A DNA stretch of 7,059 nucleotides from JBCBWG01 sp964579305 (GCA_964579305.1 CAZOGY010000159.1:1-7059); one strand, 5' to 3'; shown: positions 1-6,582, numbered from the stretch's first letter. Translations and numbers: made by a program. The notes: a model not told the origin generated them from the sequence alone.

Positions 1-7
1 TGCGCGC

Positions 8-2410
8 TTAAAGCGCCGCGAATGCCGCCGTTACGACAAAGCCAAGCGCCATCGTGGCTGACAGCACGGCAGACGTCCAAACAATCACGCCGGACAAGCG
101 GCTCCAACGATTGCTGGCCGTGCCATGGGCGCGCCCATTGGCGCCATCCACGGCTGCCGGGAGTGCGGTTTCATCTGTGCCGTTGGCCTTGGGCTCGACG
201 TCGGATTTCAAAATGATCGCGACGCCGGACGCCTGTTCCACGCTGGAGGGATCGGAATCGGTTGCTGGCGCGCGCGATACCTCATCATCGGTCGCGCGGG
301 CTGGCGCCGCCGGGTCTGCTGCGGCCTGTGTCTGTTCGGCAGACGCGATTGGTTGGCCCCAGGCATCTACGGCGCCCAGGTTGGCTTCCGCCGCACCCGT
401 CACCGATGTGACCGAAACGGCTTCGGGACCGGTTGCGCGTGGTGCACCATAGCCGGGCGCGCGATATTCGGCCGACGGTGCTGCGGTCGCTTGCGCGGTG
501 GCATCAGATAGGGCGGTTGGGACCACGTCAGCGTGACCAGCCTGATGATCTGCCGCTGCGCCGGACCGTCCGAATATGCGCTGGAAGAAACCGCCTGATG
601 GCTTTGGCGCAGTGGTGTCATAGCTCGATTGACCTGCCCCCGATTGACTGGCCCCCGGTTGACCGGCCTGATCCACATGCGCAGGCGACGCATGTTCGGA
701 CAGAACCGCGGCGTCATCATACATTTGCGCATACGGCGGGTTGACCGGCGCGCCCGCCGCCCCGAACCCGGAGTTTGCGCCATCGCCAGAGTTATTGACC
801 GGCGTGGCGTGCACCGCGTAGTCGCGCCCGGTCCCGCTGAAGCCGGACGCAAGATTGACGTCGTCGGTATAGGTCGGCTGCTCGGGAACTTCCGGGACTG
901 CAATCAGCTCGGCGATCGCTTTGACGATCTCATCGTCCTGCGCCGGGCGGCGGGCGGCAAGCAACTGCTGGAGTGCGTCGCTTAGACGACCTTTTTCATA
1001 GTTGATGCGGTCGGCCGCGGCGTTCATCTGCATGTGTGCAATATAAAGCGGCTCACGCATCAGATCGCTGTGCGCGAAGTTCGCCATGCGCATGGCATCA
1101 CCAGGTGACAACTGCGCCGTGCTGGCATCGACCAACTCGCGCGACCCCGAACCATCGTGCGAGATTTGCGCATACCCCTGCGCAAGCCGCGGCAGGTCGC
1201 GGACAAGCCGGAAGCGATAGTCATTTTGCAGATGACGCTCGAGAATCCGCAAAAGTGCGCTGGTTTTCTGGTGGACCGCGTCGAACGCCGGTACCTTTTG
1301 CGCCGGCTTCTGCTTGTCTTTGGATTTCGCAGCTGCGTTGTCCTGAGCCACACCATTGGCGTCGACCCGGCTCGCGTCGGAAGATTGCCCGCGGGACGGC
1401 CGCAACAGCTTCGCCGCCTCGGCTTGCTCTTGCTGGGGCAGGACGTGTTTGAGGTGGCGGCCGGTGCGTGTCTGGCCATCGCACACCATCGCGCGAATGA
1501 CGGTCGCACTATCGACCCGGCGCTCTTTGTCCGGATCGGCGGCAGCGTTTTCGGCCATTTGCGACGCCAACGCCATGATGCGGCGCAGGTCCCGAGACGG
1601 CACAGGGTCAGCGGCCGGGGACGTGCCGGCCGCCGGTCCTGAATGGGCCGCATAGCCGGACGTGTCGTGTTGATAGCCGGTGGTTGTCGGCGATGGCCGC
1701 GACCAACTGCCGGCCGTCGCGCCGTATGATGTCCCGCTGTGACCCGCATCATGGGCCGTTGGGCGCGACCAGCTTCCCGACAAGCCACTGGAGGACGCGC
1801 CATCGCCCGCGTAGCCGGACGATGAGCCACCGACATAGTCGCTGCCCTGATAGCCGTTCGGGCTGGAACCTGAACCAGTCGCGTAACCGCCCGATGTGCC
1901 GGTTGCGTAGCCTGCACCCGCATAACCGGCGGTGCTGCCCGTGCCGGCGCCGAATGCGCTGCCGCTTCCGCTCGCCATGTAGCCGGACGTGCTGCCACCA
2001 TGGCTTTCGCCGCTGGGCGATGCCGACTGGTGCGCGCCGTATTGAGATGACGCCGGTGATGGTGCTGGTGCGCCGCAAGTGGCATTGTCGGCGGTATAGC
2101 GCGCCTGCGCGGAGGACTGCGCGTCGCTTGGCGTACCGCCCTGCGTTCCTGCCGCGCGCTGTCCTGCGGTATCCGCAGCGCTTTCACCGATCAGGTTTTC
2201 GCAGAACTCGCGGAGTTCACCACGGTTGACTTTGTTGCCCGCGAGATACTCGACCGCGTCGGTATCCTCGATCAGGGCGGCCAAGACGTGGACCACCTTC
2301 ACTTCTTCGTGAGACGCTGCCTTGGCCGCTGCCAAAGCGCCTTCGAGGGAGGCTGACAGGTGCTTGGTCGGGGCAACCCAACCCAGCAAAGACATCACAG
2401 ACACACTCAC
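8..2410 (-). CDS. Clp N-domain-like, Gly/Ser/Tyr-rich, C-terminally membrane-anchored protein (unknown function)
   Basis: I do not recognise a named gene. The product is about 800 residues. Residues 17-76 resemble the first half of a ClpA/ClpB N-terminal domain: helix, then EEVKVVHVLAALIED, then a second helix pair. Residues 271-325 resemble the second half (LRRIMALASQMAE, then SATVIRAMV, then HLKHVL). Between them, about residues 104-265, lies low-complexity Gly/Ser/Ala/Tyr sequence. Residues 374-508 look helical, and 510-770 is largely disordered with one amphipathic GGFFQRIFGR motif (606-615). Residues 773-799 form a single hydrophobic segment preceded by RWSR, fitting a tail anchor with the bulk in the cytosol. 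I see no Walker A/B motif, so it should not be an unfoldase itself. The GTG at 2408-2410 is chosen because AGGAGG lies 6 bases upstream. An ATG at 2393-2395 is 21 bases from that site, and the open frame extends to 2467 without a better signal. TAA stop at 8-10. Function as adaptor or scaffold is inference. Confidence 0.8.
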   Translation of the reverse strand: MSVSVMSLLGWVAPTKHLSASLEGALAAAKAASHEEVKVVHVLAALIEDTDAVEYLAGNKVNRGELREFCENLIGESAADTAGQRAAGTQGGTPSDAQSSAQARYTADNATCGAPAPSPASSQYGAHQSASPSGESHGGSTSGYMASGSGSAFGAGTGSTAGYAGAGYATGTSGGYATGSGSSPNGYQGSDYVGGSSSGYAGDGASSSGLSGSWSRPTAHDAGHSGTSYGATAGSWSRPSPTTTGYQHDTSGYAAHSGPAAGTSPAADPVPSRDLRRIMALASQMAENAAADPDKERRVDSATVIRAMVCDGQTRTGRHLKHVLPQQEQAEAAKLLRPSRGQSSDASRVDANGVAQDNAAAKSKDKQKPAQKVPAFDAVHQKTSALLRILERHLQNDYRFRLVRDLPRLAQGYAQISHDGSGSRELVDASTAQLSPGDAMRMANFAHSDLMREPLYIAHMQMNAAADRINYEKGRLSDALQQLLAARRPAQDDEIVKAIAELIAVPEVPEQPTYTDDVNLASGFSGTGRDYAVHATPVNNSGDGANSGFGAAGAPVNPPYAQMYDDAAVLSEHASPAHVDQAGQPGASQSGAGQSSYDTTAPKPSGGFFQRIFGRSGAAADHQAGHADVVPTALSDATAQATAAPSAEYRAPGYGAPRATGPEAVSVTSVTGAAEANLGAVDAWGQPIASAEQTQAAADPAAPARATDDEVSRAPATDSDPSSVEQASGVAIILKSDVEPKANGTDETALPAAVDGANGRAHGTASNRWSRLSGVIVWTSAVLSATMALGFVVTAAFAAL
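14..94 (-). other. C-terminal transmembrane segment (tail anchor) of the Clp_N-like protein
   Basis: Residues 773-799 are uninterruptedly hydrophobic or small (GVIVWTSAVL through FVVTAAFAAL) and end one residue before the stop. Two arginines (RWSR) sit just before it, which by the positive-inside rule places the long N-terminal part in the cytosol. There is no N-terminal signal peptide and no other clear membrane span. Confidence 0.7.
627..671 (-). repeat. Three 15-bp tandem coding repeats
   Basis: On the plus strand three consecutive 15-base units begin GATTGAC, GATTGAC and GGTTGAC, each followed by a C-rich 8-mer. They encode the pentapeptides QAGQP, GASQS and GAGQS at about residues 581-595 of the Clp_N-like protein, in its disordered second half. 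The unit is a multiple of three, so gain or loss of a copy would keep the frame. It may be a small slippage-prone site. Confidence 0.65.
1616..2101 (-). repeat. Degenerate Gly/Ser/Tyr-rich coding repeats
   Basis: This stretch encodes about residues 104-265 of the Clp_N-like protein. It is built from degenerate units of the form (S/G)GYA(T/G/A)G, with tyrosines at 144, 163, 168, 176, 187, 192, 200, 229, 246 and 253, and two exact GSWSRP copies at residues 212-217 and 234-239. In the DNA it shows as recurring gtagccgga-like words, for example near 1651, 1811 and 1979. The composition predicts a disordered chain with regularly spaced aromatics. The copies are diverged, so this is not a perfect tandem array. 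Confidence 0.75.
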
Positions 2411-2416
2411 GATACG

Positions 2417-2422
2417 CCTCCT
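2417..2422 (-). promoter_or_regulatory. Ribosome-binding site that fixes the GTG start of the Clp_N-like gene
   Basis: The minus strand reads AGGAGG here, followed by 6 bases and GTG at 2410-2408. This is a full Shine-Dalgarno core at good spacing. It argues for the GTG over the ATG 15 bases further in and over the open-frame ATG at 2467. Confidence 0.75.
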
Positions 2423-2564
2423 AGGCCGGTGGCCGTCGTACGCGTTTGATGGCGCAAACCCAGCCAAAGCCTTGAAAAAGCTGCCAGCGGCGCCGTTGGT
2501 TTCACCGGTTACTGGTCGGTATCGGCGATCTTCGGCGGCCGCTTCCGCTAGCGATACGAAAATC

Positions 2565-2580
2565 TTACCAACCGATTAAC
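2565..2580 (+). promoter_or_regulatory. Near-consensus CtrA-like site
   Basis: The plus strand reads TTAC, seven bases, then TTAAC. This differs by one base from the alphaproteobacterial CtrA consensus TTAA-N7-TTAAC. It lies about 155 bases upstream of the GTG start of the Clp_N-like gene, within range for a promoter region. A single 8/9 match in a short AT-richer patch can occur by chance, so cell-cycle control is only a suggestion. Confidence 0.3.
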
Positions 2581-2719
2581 GGTCGGCGTACCCTTTAGTT
2601 CGTTTGCAGTGCAATGTCACCGGCTGTGTGGCGTTGCACCACGGCTTTTTGCGCAGGCGCGTCATGGCCGACGCTTGGTTGCCACAACGTGCGTGAGGCC
2701 TAGCAAGCATCGCGCCAGC

Positions 2720-2751
2720 CTGCCCCGCCTCAATCCCACTGGACGGGGCAG
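2720..2751 (-). terminator. Candidate terminator hairpin after chrA
   Basis: CTGCCCCG at 2720-2727 and CGGGGCAG at 2744-2751 are a perfect 8-base inverted repeat with a 16-base loop, 17 bases past the chrA stop in the direction of transcription. The position and GC-rich stem fit a terminator. No T-tract follows on the minus strand and the loop is long, so it may be a factor-dependent terminator or an mRNA 3' stabiliser. Confidence 0.4.
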
Positions 2752-2767
2752 AGCCGCCGCCGAAACG

Positions 2768-4153
2768 TCACGTGATGAGGCTGGCGCCATACGTGTGCCA
2801 GGCCAAAGCTGCTGCCGCCGCCAAGGCAAGCGTCGTCAACACCCCTTGGCGAAGTACGAACAGCAGCACAACCGCCAGCGCACTCAGAGCCAGGGCAACG
2901 ATGTCCAGTGTCTCCAAACGCGGCAGCGAAATGTCCACAACACCCACTTGAACGCGGTCGGTCTGGGCAAACAGCACATTGACGGCAAACCAGACGGACA
3001 GGTTGAGGATCACGCCGACCACGGCGGCCGTCACGGCAGACAGCGCGCCTTTCAACCGGGGCTGTGAATTGAGCCATTCCACATAAGGCGCGCCAGCGAA
3101 GATCCACAGGAAACACGGTGCGAACGTCGCCCACAATGTCACCAGCGCGACCGCCAGCGCCAAAAGCCAGCCGCCCTCGCGGAACCCGGCAAGAAAGCCA
3201 ACGAACTCAAGCACCAGGATCAGTGGACCTGGCGTCGTCTCAGCCAGTCCCAGGCCGTCGAGCATTTCGTTTGCGCTCAGCCAGCGGTAGTTTTCGACCA
3301 CTTCCTGCGCCAGGTACGCCAACACCGCGTAGGCGCCGCCGAACGTCACAACCGCCAGCTTGGAGAAGAACCACCCTGCCTGTGTCAGGACGTGATCTCG
3401 GCCGAATAGCGCGGCGATGGCACCGAGTGGGGCAAGCCACACCGTAGCCCAGATAATAATGGTGGTCAGCGTGCCGGTCAGACTGACGGCGGAGACGCCG
3501 TTTGGGGCGGTGCCCACGGCCGGGCTGTCGCTCTCAGCCGGTATGCCGGCGTCCGCGCTGGACGCGGACCGCGCTGCGCGGAGGAAGCCCAAAAAGGCCG
3601 CGATCAAGATGATATACGGGAACGGCACTTTGAACGCGAAGATCGCCACGAAGGCAGCGGCGGCGATCACCCAGTCCGATGACATCTTCAAAGCGCGGCG
3701 TGCGACCTTTAATAATGCATCGAGGACGATGGCGAGGACCGCGGCTTTGATCCCGACGAATACGGCGGTCACAAGCGGCACACTGCCGAATGCAGCGTAG
3801 ATGGCCGACAACACCAGCACAACCGCCGCACCGGGAAGCACGAACAAGAGCCCGGAGGCCAAACCGCCCCACACCCCGTGCGTGCGCCAGCCCACGTAGG
3901 TCGCGAGTTGCATCGCCTCCGGCCCTGGCAACAACATGCAAAAATTCAGTGCGGAGAGATACTGGCTCTCGCTTAACCAGCGTTTCTCATCGACGATCGT
4001 GCGGTGCATCAGTGCGATTTGACCGGCTGGCCCACCAAACGAGATGATCCCGATGCGGCCCCACGTTGCCAACAGTTCGGAAAATGGCGGACGGGCTCCG
4101 ACATCGGCCGGCGACGCGACGGCCTCCGATGTCTGCGTTGCGGTGTCTTGCAC
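2768..4153 (-). CDS. chrA: Chromate transporter, CHR family, long two-domain form
   Basis: This is a 461-residue inner-membrane protein of the CHR (chromate ion transporter) family, whose studied members export chromate from the cytoplasm and give chromate resistance. The internal duplication is plain: FGGPAGQIALMH (39-50) and LLPGPEAMQLATYVGW (74-89) in the first half are echoed by FGGAYAVLAYL (271-281) and TTPGPLILVLEFVGF (307-321) in the second. A polar linker at about 193-225 joins the halves, and each half has several hydrophobic spans. The length is normal for the long form and both halves look intact. The start is a GTG at 4151-4153 with AGGGGG 7 bases upstream; the TGA stop is at 2768-2770. 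It is divergent from the rhodanese gene. No chrB-type regulator is present in the window. Some CHR homologues do not confer resistance, so the native substrate could be another oxyanion such as sulfate. Confidence 0.93.
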   Translation of the reverse strand: MQDTATQTSEAVASPADVGARPPFSELLATWGRIGIISFGGPAGQIALMHRTIVDEKRWLSESQYLSALNFCMLLPGPEAMQLATYVGWRTHGVWGGLASGLLFVLPGAAVVLVLSAIYAAFGSVPLVTAVFVGIKAAVLAIVLDALLKVARRALKMSSDWVIAAAAFVAIFAFKVPFPYIILIAAFLGFLRAARSASSADAGIPAESDSPAVGTAPNGVSAVSLTGTLTTIIIWATVWLAPLGAIAALFGRDHVLTQAGWFFSKLAVVTFGGAYAVLAYLAQEVVENYRWLSANEMLDGLGLAETTPGPLILVLEFVGFLAGFREGGWLLALAVALVTLWATFAPCFLWIFAGAPYVEWLNSQPRLKGALSAVTAAVVGVILNLSVWFAVNVLFAQTDRVQVGVVDISLPRLETLDIVALALSALAVVLLFVLRQGVLTTLALAAAAALAWHTYGASLIT

Positions 4154-4160
4154 GATCGTT

Positions 4161-4166
4161 CCCCCT
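4161..4166 (-). promoter_or_regulatory. Shine-Dalgarno-like site for the chrA GTG start
   Basis: The minus strand reads AGGGGG, 7 bases before the GTG at 4153-4151. It is an imperfect core but well spaced. It supports the non-ATG start, which also gives the expected short cytosolic N-terminus before the first CHR motif. Confidence 0.5.
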
Positions 4167-4403
4167 GCCCCACGGCTGATGCCCGACCGCAGCTTCGGGA
4201 CGGGTGAGTTGTACTACGCAGTGGGCGGGCGGTTAGACGGTCAGCATTACAGGCTTACGACTTTGCCTTCGGCATTCGCGCACACGCAATCCCGGCAAGG
4301 TGTGCTCAGTTGCACAGGTGTGTTCGCATGCAGCGGGTTGATTGAGCAGGCAGCAAACGCCAGCCGGCGGGCAATCGCCGCGGATGGCTCGACTTATTGT
4401 GCG

Positions 4404-4432
4404 TTGACGCGGGGCGCATTGCTTTCAACGCT
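4404..4432 (+). promoter_or_regulatory. Weak candidate promoter for the rhodanese gene
   Basis: TTGACG at 4404-4409 matches five of six bases of a sigma-70 -35 box. Seventeen bases on, AACGCT at 4427-4432 is a poor -10. A start shortly after would leave a leader of roughly 65 bases. Alphaproteobacterial -10 boxes are often weakly conserved, so this remains possible but unproven. Confidence 0.25.
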
Positions 4433-4491
4433 CGCTGCGTCACAACACAGCCTGCCGCGCGATCCCGTTCGGACCGACAGCGGCCGCACAT

Positions 4492-4496
4492 GGAGG
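4492..4496 (+). promoter_or_regulatory. Ribosome-binding site of the rhodanese gene
   Basis: GGAGG lies 7 bases upstream of the ATG at 4504, a strong site at ideal spacing. It confirms this start, which also gives a proper signal peptide. Confidence 0.8.
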
Positions 4497-4503
4497 AACC
4501 GCC

Positions 4504-5118
4504 ATGACTGAGTGTCGCCGTCTTGCAGGGCTCACCGGTGCCGTTCTTTTCGCTGTTGCCGCCCTGAGCAGCGCATCAGCCAAAGACTTTCCAACGTCCG
4601 TCGACCCATCGCAATTACCGAAAAACAAACGGACGACGCTTGGGCTGTACCTGACTTCGAAGGAAGCCTATGCGGCCATCGCGGCCAATCCAAAGATCCT
4701 GTTGATCGATGTGCGATCGCGCGCAGAATTCTCGTTTGTCGGCCATCCGACGGTTGCCGATCGCAATATTCCCTATCGCAAGCTGAGCGAAAGCTACGAC
4801 ATCGACACCAAGCGCAAGCAGTACAAAATGGTGCCGAACGTCGACTTCCCACGTGCGCTGGAAAAAACGCTCGGGGCGCAAGGGCTTTCAAAGTCAGATC
4901 CGATCTTCGTGATTTGCCGGTCCGGATCGCGGTCGCGTGGCGCTGCCGATTATATGGCAAAGATCGGCTATACCAACGTTTACAATATCGTTGATGGCTT
5001 TGAAGGCGACAAAAACGGCAAAACGGGTCACCGCACGCTGAACGGCTGGAAAAACGCCGATCTGCCATGGACGTATGCTCTCACCAAAGAGCGCGCCTAC
5101 GACGACCCCTCCATGTAA
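4504..5118 (+). CDS. Exported single-domain rhodanese-like sulfurtransferase
   Basis: The 204-residue product begins with a signal peptide: RR near the N-terminus, hydrophobic core LTGAVLFAVAAL, and a likely cleavage site after SASA at residue 26. It should therefore act in the periplasm. The rhodanese fold follows: LLIDVRSRAEF (66-76), with the usual Asp-Val-Arg, then the active-site loop CRSGSRS with the catalytic Cys138 that carries the persulfide, and NIVDGFEG (161-168) before the end of the domain. The gap between the DVR motif and the cysteine is long, with an insert at about 81-125. Rhodaneses pass sulfane sulfur from thiosulfate or persulfides to an acceptor; the real donor and acceptor here are unknown. 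The twin arginines lack the rest of a Tat motif, so Sec export is more likely. It is divergent from chrA and convergent with the DUF2817 gene, so it is probably transcribed alone. A hairpin about 80 bases past the TAA could end the transcript. Confidence 0.88.
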   Translation: MTECRRLAGLTGAVLFAVAALSSASAKDFPTSVDPSQLPKNKRTTLGLYLTSKEAYAAIAANPKILLIDVRSRAEFSFVGHPTVADRNIPYRKLSESYDIDTKRKQYKMVPNVDFPRALEKTLGAQGLSKSDPIFVICRSGSRSRGAADYMAKIGYTNVYNIVDGFEGDKNGKTGHRTLNGWKNADLPWTYALTKERAYDDPSM

Positions 5119-5195
5119 GCGCTCGCCCTATTGCCGTGTGCCGCGCGTGAAGGTCGCGACGGCCGCTTGGGCCAACAGGCTACGCACGACGCTAG

Positions 5196-5228
5196 TTTGG
5201 CGCGCAACAATCGCGCCAGATCTTTATT
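5196..5228 (+). terminator. Candidate terminator after the rhodanese gene
   Basis: TGGCGCG at 5198-5204 and CGCGCCA at 5212-5218 are a perfect 7-base inverted repeat with a 7-base loop, extendable by weak pairs. The plus strand continues GATCTTTATT, a short interrupted T-rich tail. This fits a modest intrinsic terminator for the rhodanese transcript in the 142-base convergent gap. The minus-strand side lacks a T-tract, so it is less likely to serve the DUF2817 gene. Confidence 0.5.
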
Positions 5229-5260
5229 GCTTGTGCGGTTTGGCCGCTTGCGGGCGAGCC

Positions 5261-6481
5261 TTATGCGGCCTGGTCGCGATAGGGTGCTGGGTCGACGGGA
5301 CCAAGCGCTTGCGTGCAAACCGTCTTGGCAGCCGCAATCACTTGGTTACGCCACGCGTCGTCAGCAGGCACAAACACCTCCATCAGATCATCGCGGGTCC
5401 AAGCGTCACTCAGATGGGCCAGATGCGGTTTTTTTGACGGGTCCAGCGTCGGATTGCCAAAGTGCGTTGCGCGGTTTTCCGCACGCAGTGCCTGTAGCAC
5501 GCGAATTGCGGGATATGTGCCCCATTCCGCGACAAACATCCGATAATGCACGTCCGGCAACAAATGCCGCACCCATTTGGTCAAATAACCTCGGGCTGGA
5601 TAATCGCTTTTTTCGTACAGGCCAAACCAGTCCTTCAGCGCAGCGATGGGGCTATTGGCAAACTGTGGTGGTGGTGGCACCGTTTGCAGGCCATCCCGCG
5701 GGAGCACGCTCGCACCAAAGCGGGCGTGCAAATCGCCAAGCTCCTTGTCATTTGGCTCCACCACGCCCAAGAGCTGGTAAGTCCCGCGCGCGCCCAGAGC
5801 CGTATGAAAATCAACATGAAAGACGTGACGCGCCTTCGGGCCGATCCAGGATGCCAAATGTTCTTTCAAGATGAGTTGTGTGCGCTCTGGGCCATTGCCA
5901 CCAAAGAAAATACTCTTTGGGTAGTCATACTGGCCGACCGGTAATTCCCTTTGGATATTGCCAAAGCCATGGCGCAGAATTTTCCAAACCACCACTGCGA
6001 GAAAAGGATCCAAGCGCGACGGTGGTGACTGCGGATTTAAGAACCCATTGAGCTTGTCGAACAGCGGCATGCGCTCTGGCTCTTCGCCGGGGATCAGAAA
6101 ATTCCGATTCAAGTCAACGTTGTTTTCATTCCAGCGCCGCCGCCAAGCAAAGCCGAACGGGTTCAATGCGTGGATCATCACAACGGTTTGACCTTCACAA
6201 GCCCGCAGCCAATCCGCATCATTCAAAAGAGCAAGTTGAGCGGCCGAACCGAAGTATCCTTCAATGCCGTGCAGGCCACTTGATGTGACCAGAACGCTTG
6301 CCTCATCGGCACCGCGGCGGATGCCAACGTCAACCGTCAGCGCTTCGCCGTCGGGCCCGGTCAACGGCAGTCCGTGCCAGCGGTCGGTGGCGCCGAGCGG
6401 AATTTGCGTATGCGTGAAACCAGCGGGCTCTAGCGCCGCAATGAAGCTGTCACGCGCTTGTTTATAGGTCGCAGAAAACAT
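5261..6481 (-). CDS. DUF2817 family, M14-like zinc metallopeptidase
   Basis: The 406-residue product fits the DUF2817 family, which is related to M14 zinc carboxypeptidases. The zinc and catalytic pattern is visible: HGIEG (His71, Glu74), the WNENNVDLNRNF block (117-128) with the conserved Asn-Arg pair, VDFHTALG (223-230) with His226 as third ligand, and VAEWGTY (317-323) with Glu319 as likely catalytic acid. There is no signal peptide or membrane segment, so it is probably cytosolic. The expected reaction is hydrolysis of an amide or peptide bond, but the substrate of this family is not established. The ATG at 6479-6481 is chosen because the family usually opens with a short FS-x-Y-x-x-AR motif, here MFSATYKQAR, and GAGG lies 5 bases upstream. 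The frame stays open to an ATG at 6601, but the extra 40 residues show no family feature. TAA stop at 5261-5263. It is convergent with the rhodanese gene and otherwise isolated. Confidence 0.87.
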   Translation of the reverse strand: MFSATYKQARDSFIAALEPAGFTHTQIPLGATDRWHGLPLTGPDGEALTVDVGIRRGADEASVLVTSSGLHGIEGYFGSAAQLALLNDADWLRACEGQTVVMIHALNPFGFAWRRRWNENNVDLNRNFLIPGEEPERMPLFDKLNGFLNPQSPPSRLDPFLAVVVWKILRHGFGNIQRELPVGQYDYPKSIFFGGNGPERTQLILKEHLASWIGPKARHVFHVDFHTALGARGTYQLLGVVEPNDKELGDLHARFGASVLPRDGLQTVPPPPQFANSPIAALKDWFGLYEKSDYPARGYLTKWVRHLLPDVHYRMFVAEWGTYPAIRVLQALRAENRATHFGNPTLDPSKKPHLAHLSDAWTRDDLMEVFVPADDAWRNQVIAAAKTVCTQALGPVDPAPYRDQAA

Positions 6482-6486
6482 GCTTG

Positions 6487-6490
6487 CCTC
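6487..6490 (-). promoter_or_regulatory. Ribosome-binding site supporting the DUF2817 start
   Basis: The minus strand reads TGAGGCAAGC immediately before the ATG at 6481-6479, giving a GAGG core with 5 bases of spacing. It is moderate in strength and favours this ATG over the upstream one at 6601. Confidence 0.45.
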
Positions 6491-6582
6491 ATATACTGCC
6501 GGCTTGGCCGAGGCTGGGTCCGCCAAGCCGCGCCGAATGAAATGAACGACGTTCGAAAGCGCGTATGTCGTGCGCCCACCTC

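Larger units (their letters stand above)
2411..2767. other. Intergenic region between chrA and the Clp_N-like gene
   Basis: This 357-base spacer separates the chrA stop from the downstream gene on the same strand. It contains an inverted repeat just past chrA, a CtrA-like motif near the middle and the ribosome-binding site at the left end. Its length, the hairpin and a separate strong Shine-Dalgarno sequence suggest that the Clp_N-like gene has its own promoter. I could not pick out a convincing -35/-10 pair. No small gene is supported. Confidence 0.55.
4154..4503. other. Divergent intergenic region between chrA and the rhodanese gene
   Basis: This 350-base region must hold the start signals for both divergent genes. 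I see a ribosome-binding site at each end, one TTGACG -35-like hexamer facing the rhodanese gene, and a small hairpin (CGGCG at 4365-4369 with CGCCG at 4376-4380). A plus-strand frame is open across it but begins inside chrA antisense and runs into the rhodanese start, with no family resemblance, so I do not call a gene. Confidence 0.5.

Noticed and set aside
1616..2101. CRISPR array or satellite, suggested by recurring gtagccgga words
   Set aside because: Copies are irregularly spaced, diverged and in frame with a Gly/Ser/Tyr-rich protein, so codon-level repetition explains them.
1060..2187. 375-codon open frame on the minus strand overlapping the Clp_N-like gene
   Set aside because: It is a shifted-frame shadow, very rich in Arg, Pro and Ala with no fold-like pattern. 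The main frame has the ribosome-binding site, the Clp_N-like segments and the membrane anchor.
8..2410. Truncated ClpA/ClpB pseudogene
   Set aside because: There is no frameshift or Walker remnant, the stop follows directly after a proper membrane segment, and the frame is intact over 800 codons. The architecture looks deliberate rather than decayed.
2411..2467. Longer N-terminus of the Clp_N-like protein from the ATG at 2467
   Set aside because: It would place the perfect AGGAGG inside the coding region and adds a segment (HRPRRRI) with no domain resemblance. The GTG at 2410 is better placed.
4044..4511. 155-codon plus-strand frame spanning the chrA/rhodanese gap
   Set aside because: It starts antisense within chrA, ends just inside the rhodanese start, and shows no motif, ribosome-binding site or plausible composition.
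5131..5874. 247-codon plus-strand frame antisense to the DUF2817 gene
   Set aside because: Arg/Pro/Ala-rich shadow of a well-supported metallopeptidase gene on the other strand.
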